This document shows positions 1 to 8,700 of a stretch of 39,800 nucleotides of DNA, in pieces. The notes beneath the pieces were generated by a model, which saw nothing but the letters and a program-made list of their open reading frames with translations, had not been told where the DNA came from and searched no databases. The stretch spans positions 1 through 39,800 of the forward strand of contig CAUJJW010000258.1 in the NCBI GenBank assembly GCA_963205105.1, written 5' to 3'. The position numbers were made by a program, and so were the translations under genes. The stretch comes from Verrucomicrobiota bacterium (lineage in GTDB: Bacteria > Verrucomicrobiota > Verrucomicrobiia > Limisphaerales > CAIMTB01). How positions within the stretch are numbered: the first letter of the stretch is position 1; each line of letters opens with the position of its first letter.

Positions 1-2151
1 CTCGAACGGAACGGCCGCATGGAGCGGACCCAGGGGTACATCGTCGATGTCTGCACGGATGAAGCCCTGGAATTTATCAGCCGCCATCAGGACCGACCCT
101 TCCTCTGCTACATTCCTTTCACCACACCCCATTCGCCATGGTCGGTCCCCGACGTGCACTGGCGGCGGTTTCGAGACCGTCCGATCACCGGCCAGGCCAC
201 CTTGCCGGGGCAGGAGGTGGTCGATCAGACCCGCTGCGCCTTGGCCATGATGGAGAACCAGGACGACAACGTGGGCCGCGTCCTGCGCCGCCTGGATGAC
301 CTGGGGCTTCGAGAGAACACCATCGTGGTTTATTTCTCGGACAACGGACCCAACACCTGGCGATGGAACGGCGGCATGAAGGGGCGCAAGGGCGGCACGG
401 ACGACGGAAGCGTGCGCTCGCCGTGCTTCATCCGTTGGCCGGCAGGGCTGCCGGCGGGACACTCGGTTCAACACGTCGCGGGCGCCATCGATCTGCTGCC
501 CACCCTTACCGCCCTTGCCGGCATTCCCCATGGAAGCAACCGGCCGCTGGACGGTCGTGACCTGTCGCCTTTGTTGCGGGGTGAGCCGGTTGAATGGCCC
601 GAGCGATTGCTGTTCGCCCACTGGGCCGGTCGGACCAGCGTGCGCACCGACCGACATCGACTGGATGCGGCGGGACAACTCTACGACGTTGTCTCGGATC
701 CCGGCCAGACCCGGAACCTCGCGGACGCCCAGCCGGACATGGCGCGTCGACTTCAGGAGGCGGTCACCGTCTGGCGCGCGGAGGTTCTCGGGGAAGGGGG
801 ACTGGCCGTCCCTGGCGGTGCCGTTGATCCCCGACCGATTCCCGTGGGCTATCCCGAGTTTCCCATTGCGATGCTCCCGGCCCGGGATGGAGAACCCCGA
901 GGAGGCGTCCGGCGAAGTGCGAGCGCGCCGAACAGTTCCTACTTCACGAACTGGACCAACACCGAAGACCGGATGGTGTGGAACCTCCAGGTCCGGACAA
1001 GCGGCGAATACGACGTGGTCATCGACTACACCTGCCCCCTGGCGGACGCCGGTTCGCTGGTGGCGGTCGAGTTGGGGGAGGCCCGGACGACCGGACGGGT
1101 CCTGCCCGGCTGGGATCCGCCGCTGTACACCCACCAGGACACCCTGCCACGCCCGCCCGCCGAATCGCGCTTGAAGGAGTTCAGGTCGCTTTCCATGGGC
1201 CGTGTGCGGTTGAAGGAGGGGAAGGGGGCTTTGGTGCTGAGGGCCCTTGAAGTTCCAGGTCGCACGGTGGCGGACGTCCGGCGGGTGACGCTGACACTTT
1301 GGGATTCGCCGGTGAAGTTTCCGGAACGAGGGGCGTTACCATCGTTGTTTCCACCGGATGTGAAGAGTGAACGTTACGATCCGGGGGAACCGGACTACTT
1401 CCTGTTCGGGTCGCCCGAACGTTCGTTGGGGCAGATTCGGAAGATCCAAGCCGCCATGCCCCTGGGGAAATTTCATTCCCCCTCCAACAACTGGCGGCAT
1501 CTCGCACGCACCCGTCGCATGCTCACCGAAGGCGGGAGACTGAGCATCATGGCCATCGGCGACAGCATTGTGAACGACACCATGCGTTCCGGCTGGGTCG
1601 AATTGCTGCGCGAGGCCTATCCACGGTCCGAGATCACCGCGACCGTGTACGTGCGAGGCGGAGGAGGCGCCCAGCATTTTCGCGAAGACCGGCGGCTCGA
1701 AAGGCACGTGTTTCCGCGCCAGCCGAACCTTGTGTTGCTCGGCGGCATCAGCCAGCGGTCCATCGAGGATCTCGAAGTGCTGGTCGATCAGTTGCGCGCC
1801 GGAATCCCGAACCTGGAGATCCTTCTCGTCACCGGCGCCTTCGGTGCGATCGATCCCCGCGATCCCGAAGCACTGGCCGCGGCCGCCTATTCCGGCACGG
1901 GCGAATATGGTCGTCGGCTGCGGGCGCTGGCCGATCGAAAGAAGTGCGCGTTTCTCGATCTCACCACCCCGTGGGCCGAGTATCTACATGTCTCCGGACA
2001 ACATCCGCATCGGTTCTATCGCGATGCGGTGCATGCGAATGAGTTCGGCGAACAGGTCCTGGCCAAGATCCTGATGGAATTCTGGCGGGCGCCGGCTGCC
2101 CATGCGTCAGCCTCGCCTGCTTCGACCCAACCTGCTGTTCCTGATCGCTGA
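1..2151 (+). CDS. Sulfatase fused to SGNH hydrolase (5' end outside window)
   Basis: The frame is open from base 1, so the N-terminal sulfatase half with the formylglycine Cys motif lies upstream of the window. Numbering from base 1, residues 1-255 are the C-terminal part of a type I sulfatase: a TPHSPW segment, the metal-site motif SDNGP (Asp114, Asn115) and a downstream MKGRKGG stretch. Residues 285-450 form a beta-rich accessory region of the kind that follows some sulfatases. Residues 510-700 are an SGNH/GDSL hydrolase: Ser522 in AIGDSIVND and Asp675/His678 in DAVHAN form the expected triad, whereas the block III Asn is not obvious (LGGIS instead of a GxND motif). The likely role is desulfation and de-esterification of a polysaccharide by one secreted polypeptide. 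A second sulfatase converges on it 65 bp downstream. The substrate cannot be told from sequence alone. Confidence 0.88.
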   Translation, partial: LERNGRMERTQGYIVDVCTDEALEFISRHQDRPFLCYIPFTTPHSPWSVPDVHWRRFRDRPITGQATLPGQEVVDQTRCALAMMENQDDNVGRVLRRLDDLGLRENTIVVYFSDNGPNTWRWNGGMKGRKGGTDDGSVRSPCFIRWPAGLPAGHSVQHVAGAIDLLPTLTALAGIPHGSNRPLDGRDLSPLLRGEPVEWPERLLFAHWAGRTSVRTDRHRLDAAGQLYDVVSDPGQTRNLADAQPDMARRLQEAVTVWRAEVLGEGGLAVPGGAVDPRPIPVGYPEFPIAMLPARDGEPRGGVRRSASAPNSSYFTNWTNTEDRMVWNLQVRTSGEYDVVIDYTCPLADAGSLVAVELGEARTTGRVLPGWDPPLYTHQDTLPRPPAESRLKEFRSLSMGRVRLKEGKGALVLRALEVPGRTVADVRRVTLTLWDSPVKFPERGALPSLFPPDVKSERYDPGEPDYFLFGSPERSLGQIRKIQAAMPLGKFHSPSNNWRHLARTRRMLTEGGRLSIMAIGDSIVNDTMRSGWVELLREAYPRSEITATVYVRGGGGAQHFREDRRLERHVFPRQPNLVLLGGISQRSIEDLEVLVDQLRAGIPNLEILLVTGAFGAIDPRDPEALAAAAYSGTGEYGRRLRALADRKKCAFLDLTTPWAEYLHVSGQHPHRFYRDAVHANEFGEQVLAKILMEFWRAPAAHASASPASTQPAVPDR

Positions 2152-2216
2152 AGTGCTCCCCCACTTACCCGGGTCACCCCAGGATCCACGGTCCACCGTT
2201 CAACTGCATGGCTGGC

Positions 2217-3671
2217 TTAAGGCATCTCCACCACGGAGTGGTCGTCGTCGATCGGCAGGATCGGCTCACCATGCATTCCCTTCGTGACCACCTTGAACTG
2301 GTCGATGAGAAAGAGCGGCTTGGCACTTTCCCTGGCCAACGCCTCCAGTCGCTGCTGCAGCACGGTCACCCGTTGAGGATGATGCGAGGCGAGGTTGGTC
2401 TTCTCCGAGGGGTCTTTGGAAAGGTCGTACAGTTCGACACTGGACGGCAGAAGCGTGCGCCAGACCAGCTTCCAGTCGCCTTGACGGACCGCACCCCGGA
2501 AGGGTTCAACGTTGTACACGATCTCCGTTCGCGGTGAGCGTTTGCCCTGGGCGATGGTTTCCCAAACGTTCTGCCCATCCAGCGGCTTGCACCGGGCGGT
2601 GGAGGCACCGGCCAGCGCGGCGAAGGTCGGGTAGACGTCCACTGCGTGGATCAGCCCGTCCACCACGCCGGGTCGGATGCGGCCGGGCCAGTTGGCGAAC
2701 GCGCAAACCCGCGTCGCACCTTCGTAGAGCGTGCCCTTGCCCTCTCGGTAGGGTCCGTTGTCGCAGGGAAGCTTCACCTTCGACATGTCCGCCATCACCC
2801 CGGCGAACATGGCGTTGCGGGTGCCGCCGTTGTCGCTGTGGAACAGAATCAGTGTGTTGTGGCGAATACCCTTCTTGTCGATGGCGGCGACGACGCGGCC
2901 GATCTCATCATCCAGGCAGGTGACCATGCCGGCGTAGGTGCGGCGCGTCGGGTCGGCGATGTTGGGGTATCGATCAATGTATTCCTGGGGAGCCTGGTAG
3001 GGCGTGTGAGGGGCGTTGAATGTCAGGTAAAGGTACAGCGGTGTGGAGGACTCGTGGTTCTCGATCAGTTGGGCGGCGTCCTTGCCCAGAAGCGTGGTGG
3101 TGTAGCCCTCTTCCCGAACGGGTTGGTTGTCGCGGAACCAGTCCAGCACGCCCTCTTCGTCGTGCGTGAAGTAATCCAGTTCGCCAATCATGGCGCCGTA
3201 CTGGTAGTCGAAGCCCCGTTGTTTCGGCCAAAATTTCCGGTCGGCATGGCCGAGATGCCATTTGCCCACGATCGCCGTCCGATATCCCGCCTCCTTGAGG
3301 CACTGCGGCATCAGCCATTCCTCGGTGTCCAATCCGTAGGCTGAAACCGAAGGAATCACCGCCGTTTGCAGACCATATCGAAAGGGATAGCGACCAGTCA
3401 TCAGGCTGGCGCGCGTGGGCGTGCACATCGGCTGAACATAAAACTGGGTGAATTTCGCCCCGCCCGCCGCCAGAGCGTCGAGGTTCGGCGTCCGGATGTC
3501 CGTGCACCCATTGAATCCGACATCCTTCCAGCCCAGATCATCCGCCACGATATGGACGATGTGTGGCTTTTGGTCCGCGGCCAACGCCAACGGACTTGAA
3601 GCGACACAGCTGAGGATGGCTGCCGCCCAACCCAGCGCCTTAAGTTGCCAATAAAGTTTCATGCGAGTCAT
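2217..3671 (-). CDS. Secreted arylsulfatase (type I sulfatase, S1 family)
   Basis: This 484-residue protein has the full length of an arylsulfatase B-like enzyme. Residues 1-32 are a signal peptide (hydrophobic AAILSCVASSPLALAA). Asp44-Asp45 in IVADDLGW are metal ligands. The modification motif CTPTRASLMTGRYP places the formylglycine Cys at residue 83; the CxPxR pattern needs an anaerobic or aerobic maturation enzyme not seen in this window. GKWHLGH and SDNGG are the other conserved active-site segments. The expected reaction is hydrolysis of sulfate esters on a glycan in the periplasm or outside the cell. The start is the first ATG (3671); a second ATG three codons later would serve equally, and neither has a clear ribosome site. 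It converges with the sulfatase/SGNH gene and lies near a GH127 enzyme, which suggests a sulfated, arabinose-containing polysaccharide as target (inference). Confidence 0.93.
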   Translation of the reverse strand: MTRMKLYWQLKALGWAAAILSCVASSPLALAADQKPHIVHIVADDLGWKDVGFNGCTDIRTPNLDALAAGGAKFTQFYVQPMCTPTRASLMTGRYPFRYGLQTAVIPSVSAYGLDTEEWLMPQCLKEAGYRTAIVGKWHLGHADRKFWPKQRGFDYQYGAMIGELDYFTHDEEGVLDWFRDNQPVREEGYTTTLLGKDAAQLIENHESSTPLYLYLTFNAPHTPYQAPQEYIDRYPNIADPTRRTYAGMVTCLDDEIGRVVAAIDKKGIRHNTLILFHSDNGGTRNAMFAGVMADMSKVKLPCDNGPYREGKGTLYEGATRVCAFANWPGRIRPGVVDGLIHAVDVYPTFAALAGASTARCKPLDGQNVWETIAQGKRSPRTEIVYNVEPFRGAVRQGDWKLVWRTLLPSSVELYDLSKDPSEKTNLASHHPQRVTVLQQRLEALARESAKPLFLIDQFKVVTKGMHGEPILPIDDDHSVVEMP

Positions 3672-3764
3672 GAAAGACCGAAGGCTGGCGTGCTGTCCTT
3701 GCGCGGTCCAGATCGATTGCGACGGGTGCGCTGGGTGATAGCAGCCCTCGGACCGTGGGTCGCG

Positions 3765-3920
3765 TCAGTCGGAACGTAATCGAACCTTCGTGCGCCGGCA
3801 GCGGTCGCTGCAGAACTTCACCTCGTCCCACACGCGTTCCCACTTCTTTCGCCAGGTGAAAGGGCGCCCGCAGATGGCGCAGTTCTTCTCAGGCAAATGC
3901 TGCTTCTTCACGCCTTTCAC
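3765..3920 (-). CDS. DUF2256 small zinc-finger protein
   Basis: A 51-codon gene that is easy to miss because it is short and starts with GTG. The translation contains two Cys pairs, CAIC (Cys14, Cys17) and CSDRC (Cys37, Cys41), around the signature GRPFTWRKKWERVWDEV, which is the DUF2256 family pattern. The family is typically 40-60 residues, so this is full length. Its function is unknown; the four Cys should bind one zinc. The GTG start overlaps the stop of the DUF2071 gene in the string GTGA, so translation is probably coupled to it. A second in-frame GTG three codons later could be the true start. The gene ends at TGA 3765-3767. Confidence 0.85.
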   Translation of the reverse strand: MKGVKKQHLPEKNCAICGRPFTWRKKWERVWDEVKFCSDRCRRTKVRLRSD

Positions 3921-4903
3921 GGAACCTGGGTCGGGGTGTTTGGCGTCGCGGGTTTCGGCGCGATCCGGGCGCTGCGCGAATCGGAATTCGCCTCCTTCGG
4001 CATGGCTCCAGCAGGGCCCATTTCGGCATCAGGGATTTGCGACACGCGTTCGAGCGGGAATATCCCGACATCCACCCCAGGAGAATGGAGGACGTGGTCG
4101 GGCGGACGCCCCGTCGGAGCGAAGCCATCGAGCCGCAGCAAGTTCTCATCCCAAGTGGTCAACTTGGCCCGCCGGAGCGGATAGGGCTCATGGTGAACTG
4201 CGCCTCGGCGGAGTCCATGAGGTGAACGGGAGTAGAGCCGATACCGTTCCACGAGGAAGAACTCCAGCGAGCCCGGAGCGGCCAGCGGCAACTCCGCGCC
4301 CACGGCGTATTCATACACGCAACGCGCGGACGGATCCCCCCCGCCATTGCGCCGTGATTCGAAGTGGATGCCCTCGTCTTCCGTTCGGCTCGATTGCATG
4401 GCCGCGTGCTCGTAGGGCAGATGAAAGAACCGCCGCGCAATCTTCACCGCGAGCCATTGATTCGCATCCAGTGAATAAAACCAAACGCCGGGAACGCCCG
4501 CGCGGTCATGGACGTAGGTGCGCAGATTCAACTCCAGGAAGTCCGAGACGCCCGGCACCGCGGGCAGGAACCGCGGGCGTATACCCTGCATGAAGAAAGG
4601 CACAACGCCGAGATACGCGCGACCGCCGAACGAATCCACGAACAGCCCGTCCGGCAGCGTCGCTTGAATCGCGCTCGCGGGGTACTCCCAGTGCAGGAAG
4701 AGCAGGTCGCGCCACCGCTGGTACATCACGGGTTTCCCCGCCGGCCGCATCCTCGCCGCAAGACGCTGGGACGGGTCCGGCAGAAGCGGGATGGAGTTGG
4801 CGGGGGGCATGGAGGGCAAGTCGTCGGCCTCGGGTAGGGTGGGTGAAACCGACGGCGGCCACCCCCAAACTGGGATCAATTGGCCGCGGGTCAACGACAT
4901 CAT
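3917..4903 (-). CDS. DUF2071 (YqjF-like) protein
   Basis: This 328-residue cytoplasmic protein has no signal peptide or membrane segment. Residues 58-270 match what I know of DUF2071/YqjF: WRDLLFLHWEYPA at the front, then LPDGLFVDSFGGRAYLGVVPF, the ELNLRTYV strand and a late HHEPYPLRRA segment. The biochemical role of the family is not established. The ATG at 4903 is preceded by GGAG two bases upstream (with a second ATG immediately after), which supports this start, although the first ~50 residues are poorly conserved-looking and Pro-rich. The C-terminal 40 residues also look like low-complexity extension. It overlaps the DUF2256 gene by four bases and is divergent from the GH127 gene, with 229 bp between them for two promoters. 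Confidence 0.8.
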   Translation of the reverse strand: MMSLTRGQLIPVWGWPPSVSPTLPEADDLPSMPPANSIPLLPDPSQRLAARMRPAGKPVMYQRWRDLLFLHWEYPASAIQATLPDGLFVDSFGGRAYLGVVPFFMQGIRPRFLPAVPGVSDFLELNLRTYVHDRAGVPGVWFYSLDANQWLAVKIARRFFHLPYEHAAMQSSRTEDEGIHFESRRNGGGDPSARCVYEYAVGAELPLAAPGSLEFFLVERYRLYSRSPHGLRRGAVHHEPYPLRRAKLTTWDENLLRLDGFAPTGRPPDHVLHSPGVDVGIFPLERVSQIPDAEMGPAGAMPKEANSDSRSARIAPKPATPNTPTQVP

Positions 4904-5132
4904 TGCTCCGGGATGGCGTCTCGTTTTGGGGCCGCCGATAGGTCTGCCGACCGGCCTTCGCGAGGTTCGCGATGATCGAATCCAAGACGAGGAGGTGATC
5001 CTTCAGCCCATGAACCAGCGCGACTGCCGGAGGTTGGGTGGTTAACGGGCGGGCAGAAAATGGCAACCGTGGACGAGCCACCGAGGGATCGACGGTCTCC
5101 AATGGGCAGCCGCCGTCAGGAATGACCTGCCT
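4904..5132. promoter_or_regulatory. Divergent intergenic region between DUF2071 and GH127 genes
   Basis: This 229-bp gap separates two divergent genes and must hold both promoters. I do not see a convincing -35/-10 pair or a strong operator palindrome. An AGGA lies about 11 bases before the GH127 start, and a GGAG lies directly before the DUF2071 start. Confidence 0.4.
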
Positions 5133-7586
5133 ATGAAGACTTCCATCATGATGCGGTTGGTGTGGCTGGGATGGATCGCGGGCTTCGTTGGAATGGATCG
5201 GTTGTCGGCAGCTTTGCCGCCACTGCAACGCTTGGTCGGAGTCCCATTCAGCGACGTGACCCTCACGGATCGGTTCTGGAGCCCGCGCCGTGAGACCAAC
5301 CGGCTGGTCTCGATCCCCGTCAACCTCGAGAACCTGAAGAAGGCGAGGAACCTGGAGAACCTGCGGCTGGCGGGAAGCCGCGCGACCAACGGTTACGAGG
5401 GACCGGTGTTCATGGATTCGGACGTCTACAAGGCCCTCGAAGCAGTCTCGTATTCGTTGGCCACCCATCCGGATCCGGCTTTGTCCGATAAACTCGACGC
5501 GATCATCGACATTCTGGCCGCGGCGCAGCACGACGACGGATACCTCAACAGCTACTACACGGTTCAGGAGCCGGGCCGCCGCTGGGTCAACTTGCGGGAC
5601 AACCATGAGCTCTATTGCGCCGGACATTTGTTCGAGGCGGCAGTCGCGCACCACCAAGCCACCGGCAAAACCAATTTTCTCAACGTCGCCAGGAAATTTG
5701 CGGATCGGATCGATGCGGTGTTTGGACCGCCTCCCCAGCGGATGGGATATCCGGGGCATCCCGAGATCGAACTCGCCTTGGTGAAGCTGGCCCGCATCAC
5801 CGGCGAGCGTCGATACTTTGACCTGGCCCGGTTCTTCGTGGAGAACCGCGGCCGGCAATTCTTCGCCGAGGAACATCGGACGCCCAAGGACCGCTACGAC
5901 GGCGCCTACTGGCAGGATGACGTCCCGATCTGCGACCATCGGAACATCAAAGGCCATGCGGTTCGTGCCGCCTATCTGATGTCGGGAGTGACCGATGTCG
6001 CCGCCGGGTGGAACCCCGGCGAATCAGAGGCCGGGTCGTCGAGCCCGGTCGCGGGCGACTCCGACCTTCTTCGAATGCTCCAACGGGTTTGGCGGAACAC
6101 GGTGGAGCGGAACCAATACCTCACCGGCGGTATCGGGCCGAGCGCCCACAACGAAGGGTTCACGGAGGACTACGACCTCCCGAACCAGACGGCGTACCAG
6201 GAAACGTGCGCAACGATCGCCCTGGCGCAGTGGGCTCACCGACTCGCCCTGTTGTACGCCGACGCTCAGTACGCCGACATCCTGGAGCGGGCCCTGTACA
6301 ATGGCGTGCTCGCCGGAGTCTCCCTGGACGGCACTCGGTTCTTCTACGTGAACCCGCTCGAAAGCACTGGAAACCACCATCGTTCGACCTGGTTCGGCTG
6401 TGCCTGTTGCCCTCCCAATGTCGCCCGCACCCTGGCATCGCTGGGCGGCTATGTGTTCGGCCTTTCCTCCGATGGAGCCGTCTACGTCCAGCTCTACATT
6501 CAGGGGAAAGCGCGCCTTCGACACCCAGGCGGGGCGGTTTCCGTCCTGGCCGTGACCACCGACTATCCATGGGATGGCCGTGTTAGGTTTCGGTGGGAAC
6601 AAGCCGGCTCTTCCGGAAGGTCGGAACTCTGCCTTCGAATTCCTTCCTGGTGCCGAGGAGCGACGGCGAAGGTCAACGATGTGGTCGTGCCGGTGACCGA
6701 ATCCTCGGTGCGCCGAGGTTACCTCGTTCTTTCCCGGGAATGGCGTTCCGGAGACGAGGTCGAACTGAACCTTCCCATGCCCGTGGAGCGGATGGCGGCC
6801 CATCCAGGAGTCCAGGCGAATCGAGGTGCCTTTGCCCTCCAGCGGGGCCCTTTGGTGTACTGCGTTGAGCAAGCCGACGTCGCGGAACCGATTCGAGCGT
6901 TGTCGGTGCCGTTGGATGGGCCACTTGCCGCGGTGGAACGACCTGGCCTGATGGGAGGTGTCATGGTGATTCAGGGAACCGCCCAGGTTGCCGGAGAATT
7001 CCATTGGAACCGTCGGCTCTACCAAACCATGCCCGCGGTGCGCTCGATCCCGTTCACCGCCGTTCCCTATTGCGTCTGGGACAATCGGGAAGCGGGCGCG
7101 ATGAAGGTGTGGCTGCCGGTTTCGCCGACGGTGCCGTTAGTGACAGGCCTGGAGTCCCAGGCTCGGATCAGCACTTCGTTTCTCAGTGGGAACGCGAGCT
7201 TGGAGGCAATCCGGGACGGCAAGGAGCCGGGGAGCTCCCGGAAGCACCCCGGTTTGTTGTGTCATTGGTGGCCCCACAATGGCGGCGAGGAATGGGTTCA
7301 GTACGCCTGGGATCCACCCGTCACGCTCGCCGGGGCTCAGGTCTACTGGTTTGACGACACTGGAGTCGGCGAATGTCGCCTTCCGGCGTCGTGGAGGATC
7401 GAGTATCAGACCGACGCGGGATGGAAGCCCGTGGAAACTCGAGCGTCCTACGGTGTGGGACTCGATCAATGGCAGGTCATCCCGTTCAGCCCGGTCACGA
7501 CCACGGCGCTGCGCCTGACGATTCGCCAGGCCGAGGGTTGGGCGACGGGTATCCATGAGTGGCGCGTGACCGAGGCGGACGACTAA
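5133..7586 (+). CDS. Secreted GH127 beta-L-arabinofuranosidase-like glycoside hydrolase
   Basis: An 817-residue protein with an N-terminal signal peptide (cleavage likely after LSA, residue ~26). Residues 35-680 form an (alpha/alpha)6 barrel plus beta domains of GH127 (formerly DUF1680). By the spacing of the characterised enzyme HypBA1 (Glu322, Glu338, Cys340, Cys417, Cys418), the equivalents here are Glu341 in NEGFTEDYDLPN, Glu357 and Cys359 in YQETC, and Cys425/Cys426 in CACCPPN. All zinc ligands and the catalytic Cys are therefore present. Residues ~695-815 form a beta-sandwich resembling an F5/8-type carbohydrate-binding domain (HWWPHNGG ... YWFDDTG ... IHEWRV). The expected reaction is release of beta-L-arabinofuranose from glycans or glycoproteins outside the cytoplasm; some GH127 members act on other sugars. 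The two nearby sulfatases point to a shared polysaccharide target. Confidence 0.93.
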   Translation: MKTSIMMRLVWLGWIAGFVGMDRLSAALPPLQRLVGVPFSDVTLTDRFWSPRRETNRLVSIPVNLENLKKARNLENLRLAGSRATNGYEGPVFMDSDVYKALEAVSYSLATHPDPALSDKLDAIIDILAAAQHDDGYLNSYYTVQEPGRRWVNLRDNHELYCAGHLFEAAVAHHQATGKTNFLNVARKFADRIDAVFGPPPQRMGYPGHPEIELALVKLARITGERRYFDLARFFVENRGRQFFAEEHRTPKDRYDGAYWQDDVPICDHRNIKGHAVRAAYLMSGVTDVAAGWNPGESEAGSSSPVAGDSDLLRMLQRVWRNTVERNQYLTGGIGPSAHNEGFTEDYDLPNQTAYQETCATIALAQWAHRLALLYADAQYADILERALYNGVLAGVSLDGTRFFYVNPLESTGNHHRSTWFGCACCPPNVARTLASLGGYVFGLSSDGAVYVQLYIQGKARLRHPGGAVSVLAVTTDYPWDGRVRFRWEQAGSSGRSELCLRIPSWCRGATAKVNDVVVPVTESSVRRGYLVLSREWRSGDEVELNLPMPVERMAAHPGVQANRGAFALQRGPLVYCVEQADVAEPIRALSVPLDGPLAAVERPGLMGGVMVIQGTAQVAGEFHWNRRLYQTMPAVRSIPFTAVPYCVWDNREAGAMKVWLPVSPTVPLVTGLESQARISTSFLSGNASLEAIRDGKEPGSSRKHPGLLCHWWPHNGGEEWVQYAWDPPVTLAGAQVYWFDDTGVGECRLPASWRIEYQTDAGWKPVETRASYGVGLDQWQVIPFSPVTTTALRLTIRQAEGWATGIHEWRVTEADD

Positions 7587-7658
7587 ATCCAAGGCGACCG
7601 ATCTGACGGAACGGTTGCGATCCGATCGGTTCACACTCTCGAATGCCAGCGTTTGGCC

Positions 7659-8000
7659 TCATTGCCCCTCACCGTTCCTGGCGACGAGGTTGGATGTGGT
7701 CGATGCGTGCCATGGGTCAGATCGGCCTGTGGCAGGTGCGGTGCTTGGGCATGCGTGATCGCCTGTGGGTGGCATGAGCGAGTAGCGCTGCAAGGCCCAC
7801 GGTCCAGAGTGCACGGGTTCCCGGTTCTGGGATCGTTGCGGTCGCATGAAAACGCTCCGGGCGGCTTCCTCAAACGTCTTGGGATCGACCGTGCGCACCC
7901 GCCGTTGCGGCGACTCCAGCCCTTGGACGAAGTCGATCACCTTGGCCAGTTCCTGGGCCGGGAGGGCCTTGATCTGGTCAATGACTTCGACGGCGGTCAT
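7659..8000 (-). pseudogene. Truncated antitoxin paralogue (stub)
   Basis: The first 51 codons from ATG 8000 are nearly identical to the intact antitoxin at 9081-9272, including MTAVEVIDQIKALPAQEL and the VDPKTFEEAARSVF end. Only conservative changes are visible, such as Ala-Lys for Ala-Arg at residue 20. After that point the frame runs for about 60 codons of unrelated, Pro/Ser-rich sequence to a stop at 7659, and no toxin follows. It is best read as the remnant of a duplicated toxin-antitoxin module whose antitoxin C-terminus and toxin were lost. It could still yield a peptide with the N-terminal region, which might bind the shared promoter or interfere with the intact module (speculative). 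Confidence 0.65.
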
Positions 8001-8613
8001 GGGCAGGAACCTACTGGTGGGTGGTTTTCCGGCAACGCGGACGTTGGTCCCGTGAGGTGGCGCCAACGCTCGCGGTGGCTATGTCTGCCGGAATGCGGTG
8101 GGGCTGATCACCTCGGAACAGCGAGAAATCAGATCCGCCCATGGCAACGTGGGTTGGCTTCTCCCCGGTCCCGCGTCCGCGCGACGGGCTCAACCGCGCG
8201 GATGGTGACCTTCACGGCGATTCTGACCTCTTTGGAATTCCGCTGATCTTGCAAGGTCTTGCTCCTGAGGGCCAAGGGCCCGGATTCATTCCAGCCTTGG
8301 GCAACGCCCAAGGACCGCAACCTCAGTTGTCACAAGGGCCAACGGCCCGTTCCATCGGTGAGATCAGCGCCGGAGGAGGATGATGCGCAGTTCTTGCGAC
8401 AGGGTGGTGATGGATCGGGCCTTCAGCCCTCCGGATGTTTGGGGCCTTGGTCCTGGGGCGAGTGCCCCAGGCTGATATGGGGGCGCGCCGTTGGCGCTGG
8501 TGAAATGCTGTGGCGTCTCGTGAAAGCTGGGCTGCCCCTGACAACGTGGGACGATTTCGCTTCGGATCCCGTGTTCGCCGGAAGGGCTCGAACCCGCGGT
8601 CAGTGACCCTCAC
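7849..8613. repeat. Direct repeat copy 1 (antitoxin 5' end plus hairpin array)
   Basis: This ~765-bp stretch matches 9121-9859 in the same orientation with scattered substitutions and small indels. It covers the antitoxin's first 51 codons, the upstream region, and the hairpin array. Homology ends at the string GTGACCCT near 8605-8612, where copy 2 also ends. Boundaries are by eye and may be off by a few bases. Confidence 0.85.
8269..8497. repeat. Array of six mini-hairpins, copy 1
   Basis: Six short perfect inverted repeats with 3-5 base loops sit in 230 bp: GGGCC/GGCCC (8269-8281), CCTTGGGC/GCCCAAGG (8295-8313), GGGCC/GGCCC (8336-8348), GGGC/GCCC (8417-8429), CCTGGGGC/GCCCCAGG (8452-8471) and GCGCC/GGCGC (8485-8497). 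Such GGGC-loop-GCCC strings recur between genes in Planctomycetes and Verrucomicrobia, which makes this a REP-like intergenic family rather than a terminator. There is no U-tract after any of them. Confidence 0.75.
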
Positions 8614-8700
8614 CAAAAGAGGGAAGCAGCTGGGGAGGCTGGTTTCCACAGGCCAGAACCGTAGCGCCTCGACGCCCGAACGGAAGGCGATGGATTGGGA

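Larger units (their letters stand above)
7587..8700. other. Intergenic accessory stretch with decayed antitoxin and hairpin array
   Basis: About 1.1 kb without an intact gene. It begins with a possible weak hairpin after the GH127 stop (arms 7597-7603 and 7624-7630). It then holds an unrelated stretch, a truncated antitoxin copy (start at 8000 on the minus strand), its upstream DNA, an array of six short inverted repeats (8269-8497) and about 90 bp of unique sequence next to the Doc toxin stop. Open frames across it on both strands follow the hairpins and do not look like proteins. Confidence 0.75.

Noticed and set aside
4506..5957. 483-codon minus-strand frame
   Set aside because: It spans the GH127 gene, the divergent promoter region and part of DUF2071 in a different frame. 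The real genes there have clear family motifs.
7653..8246. 197-codon plus-strand frame across the duplicated region
   Set aside because: It is antisense to the antitoxin stub and continues into the hairpin array; a similar frame exists in copy 2 only because the DNA is duplicated.
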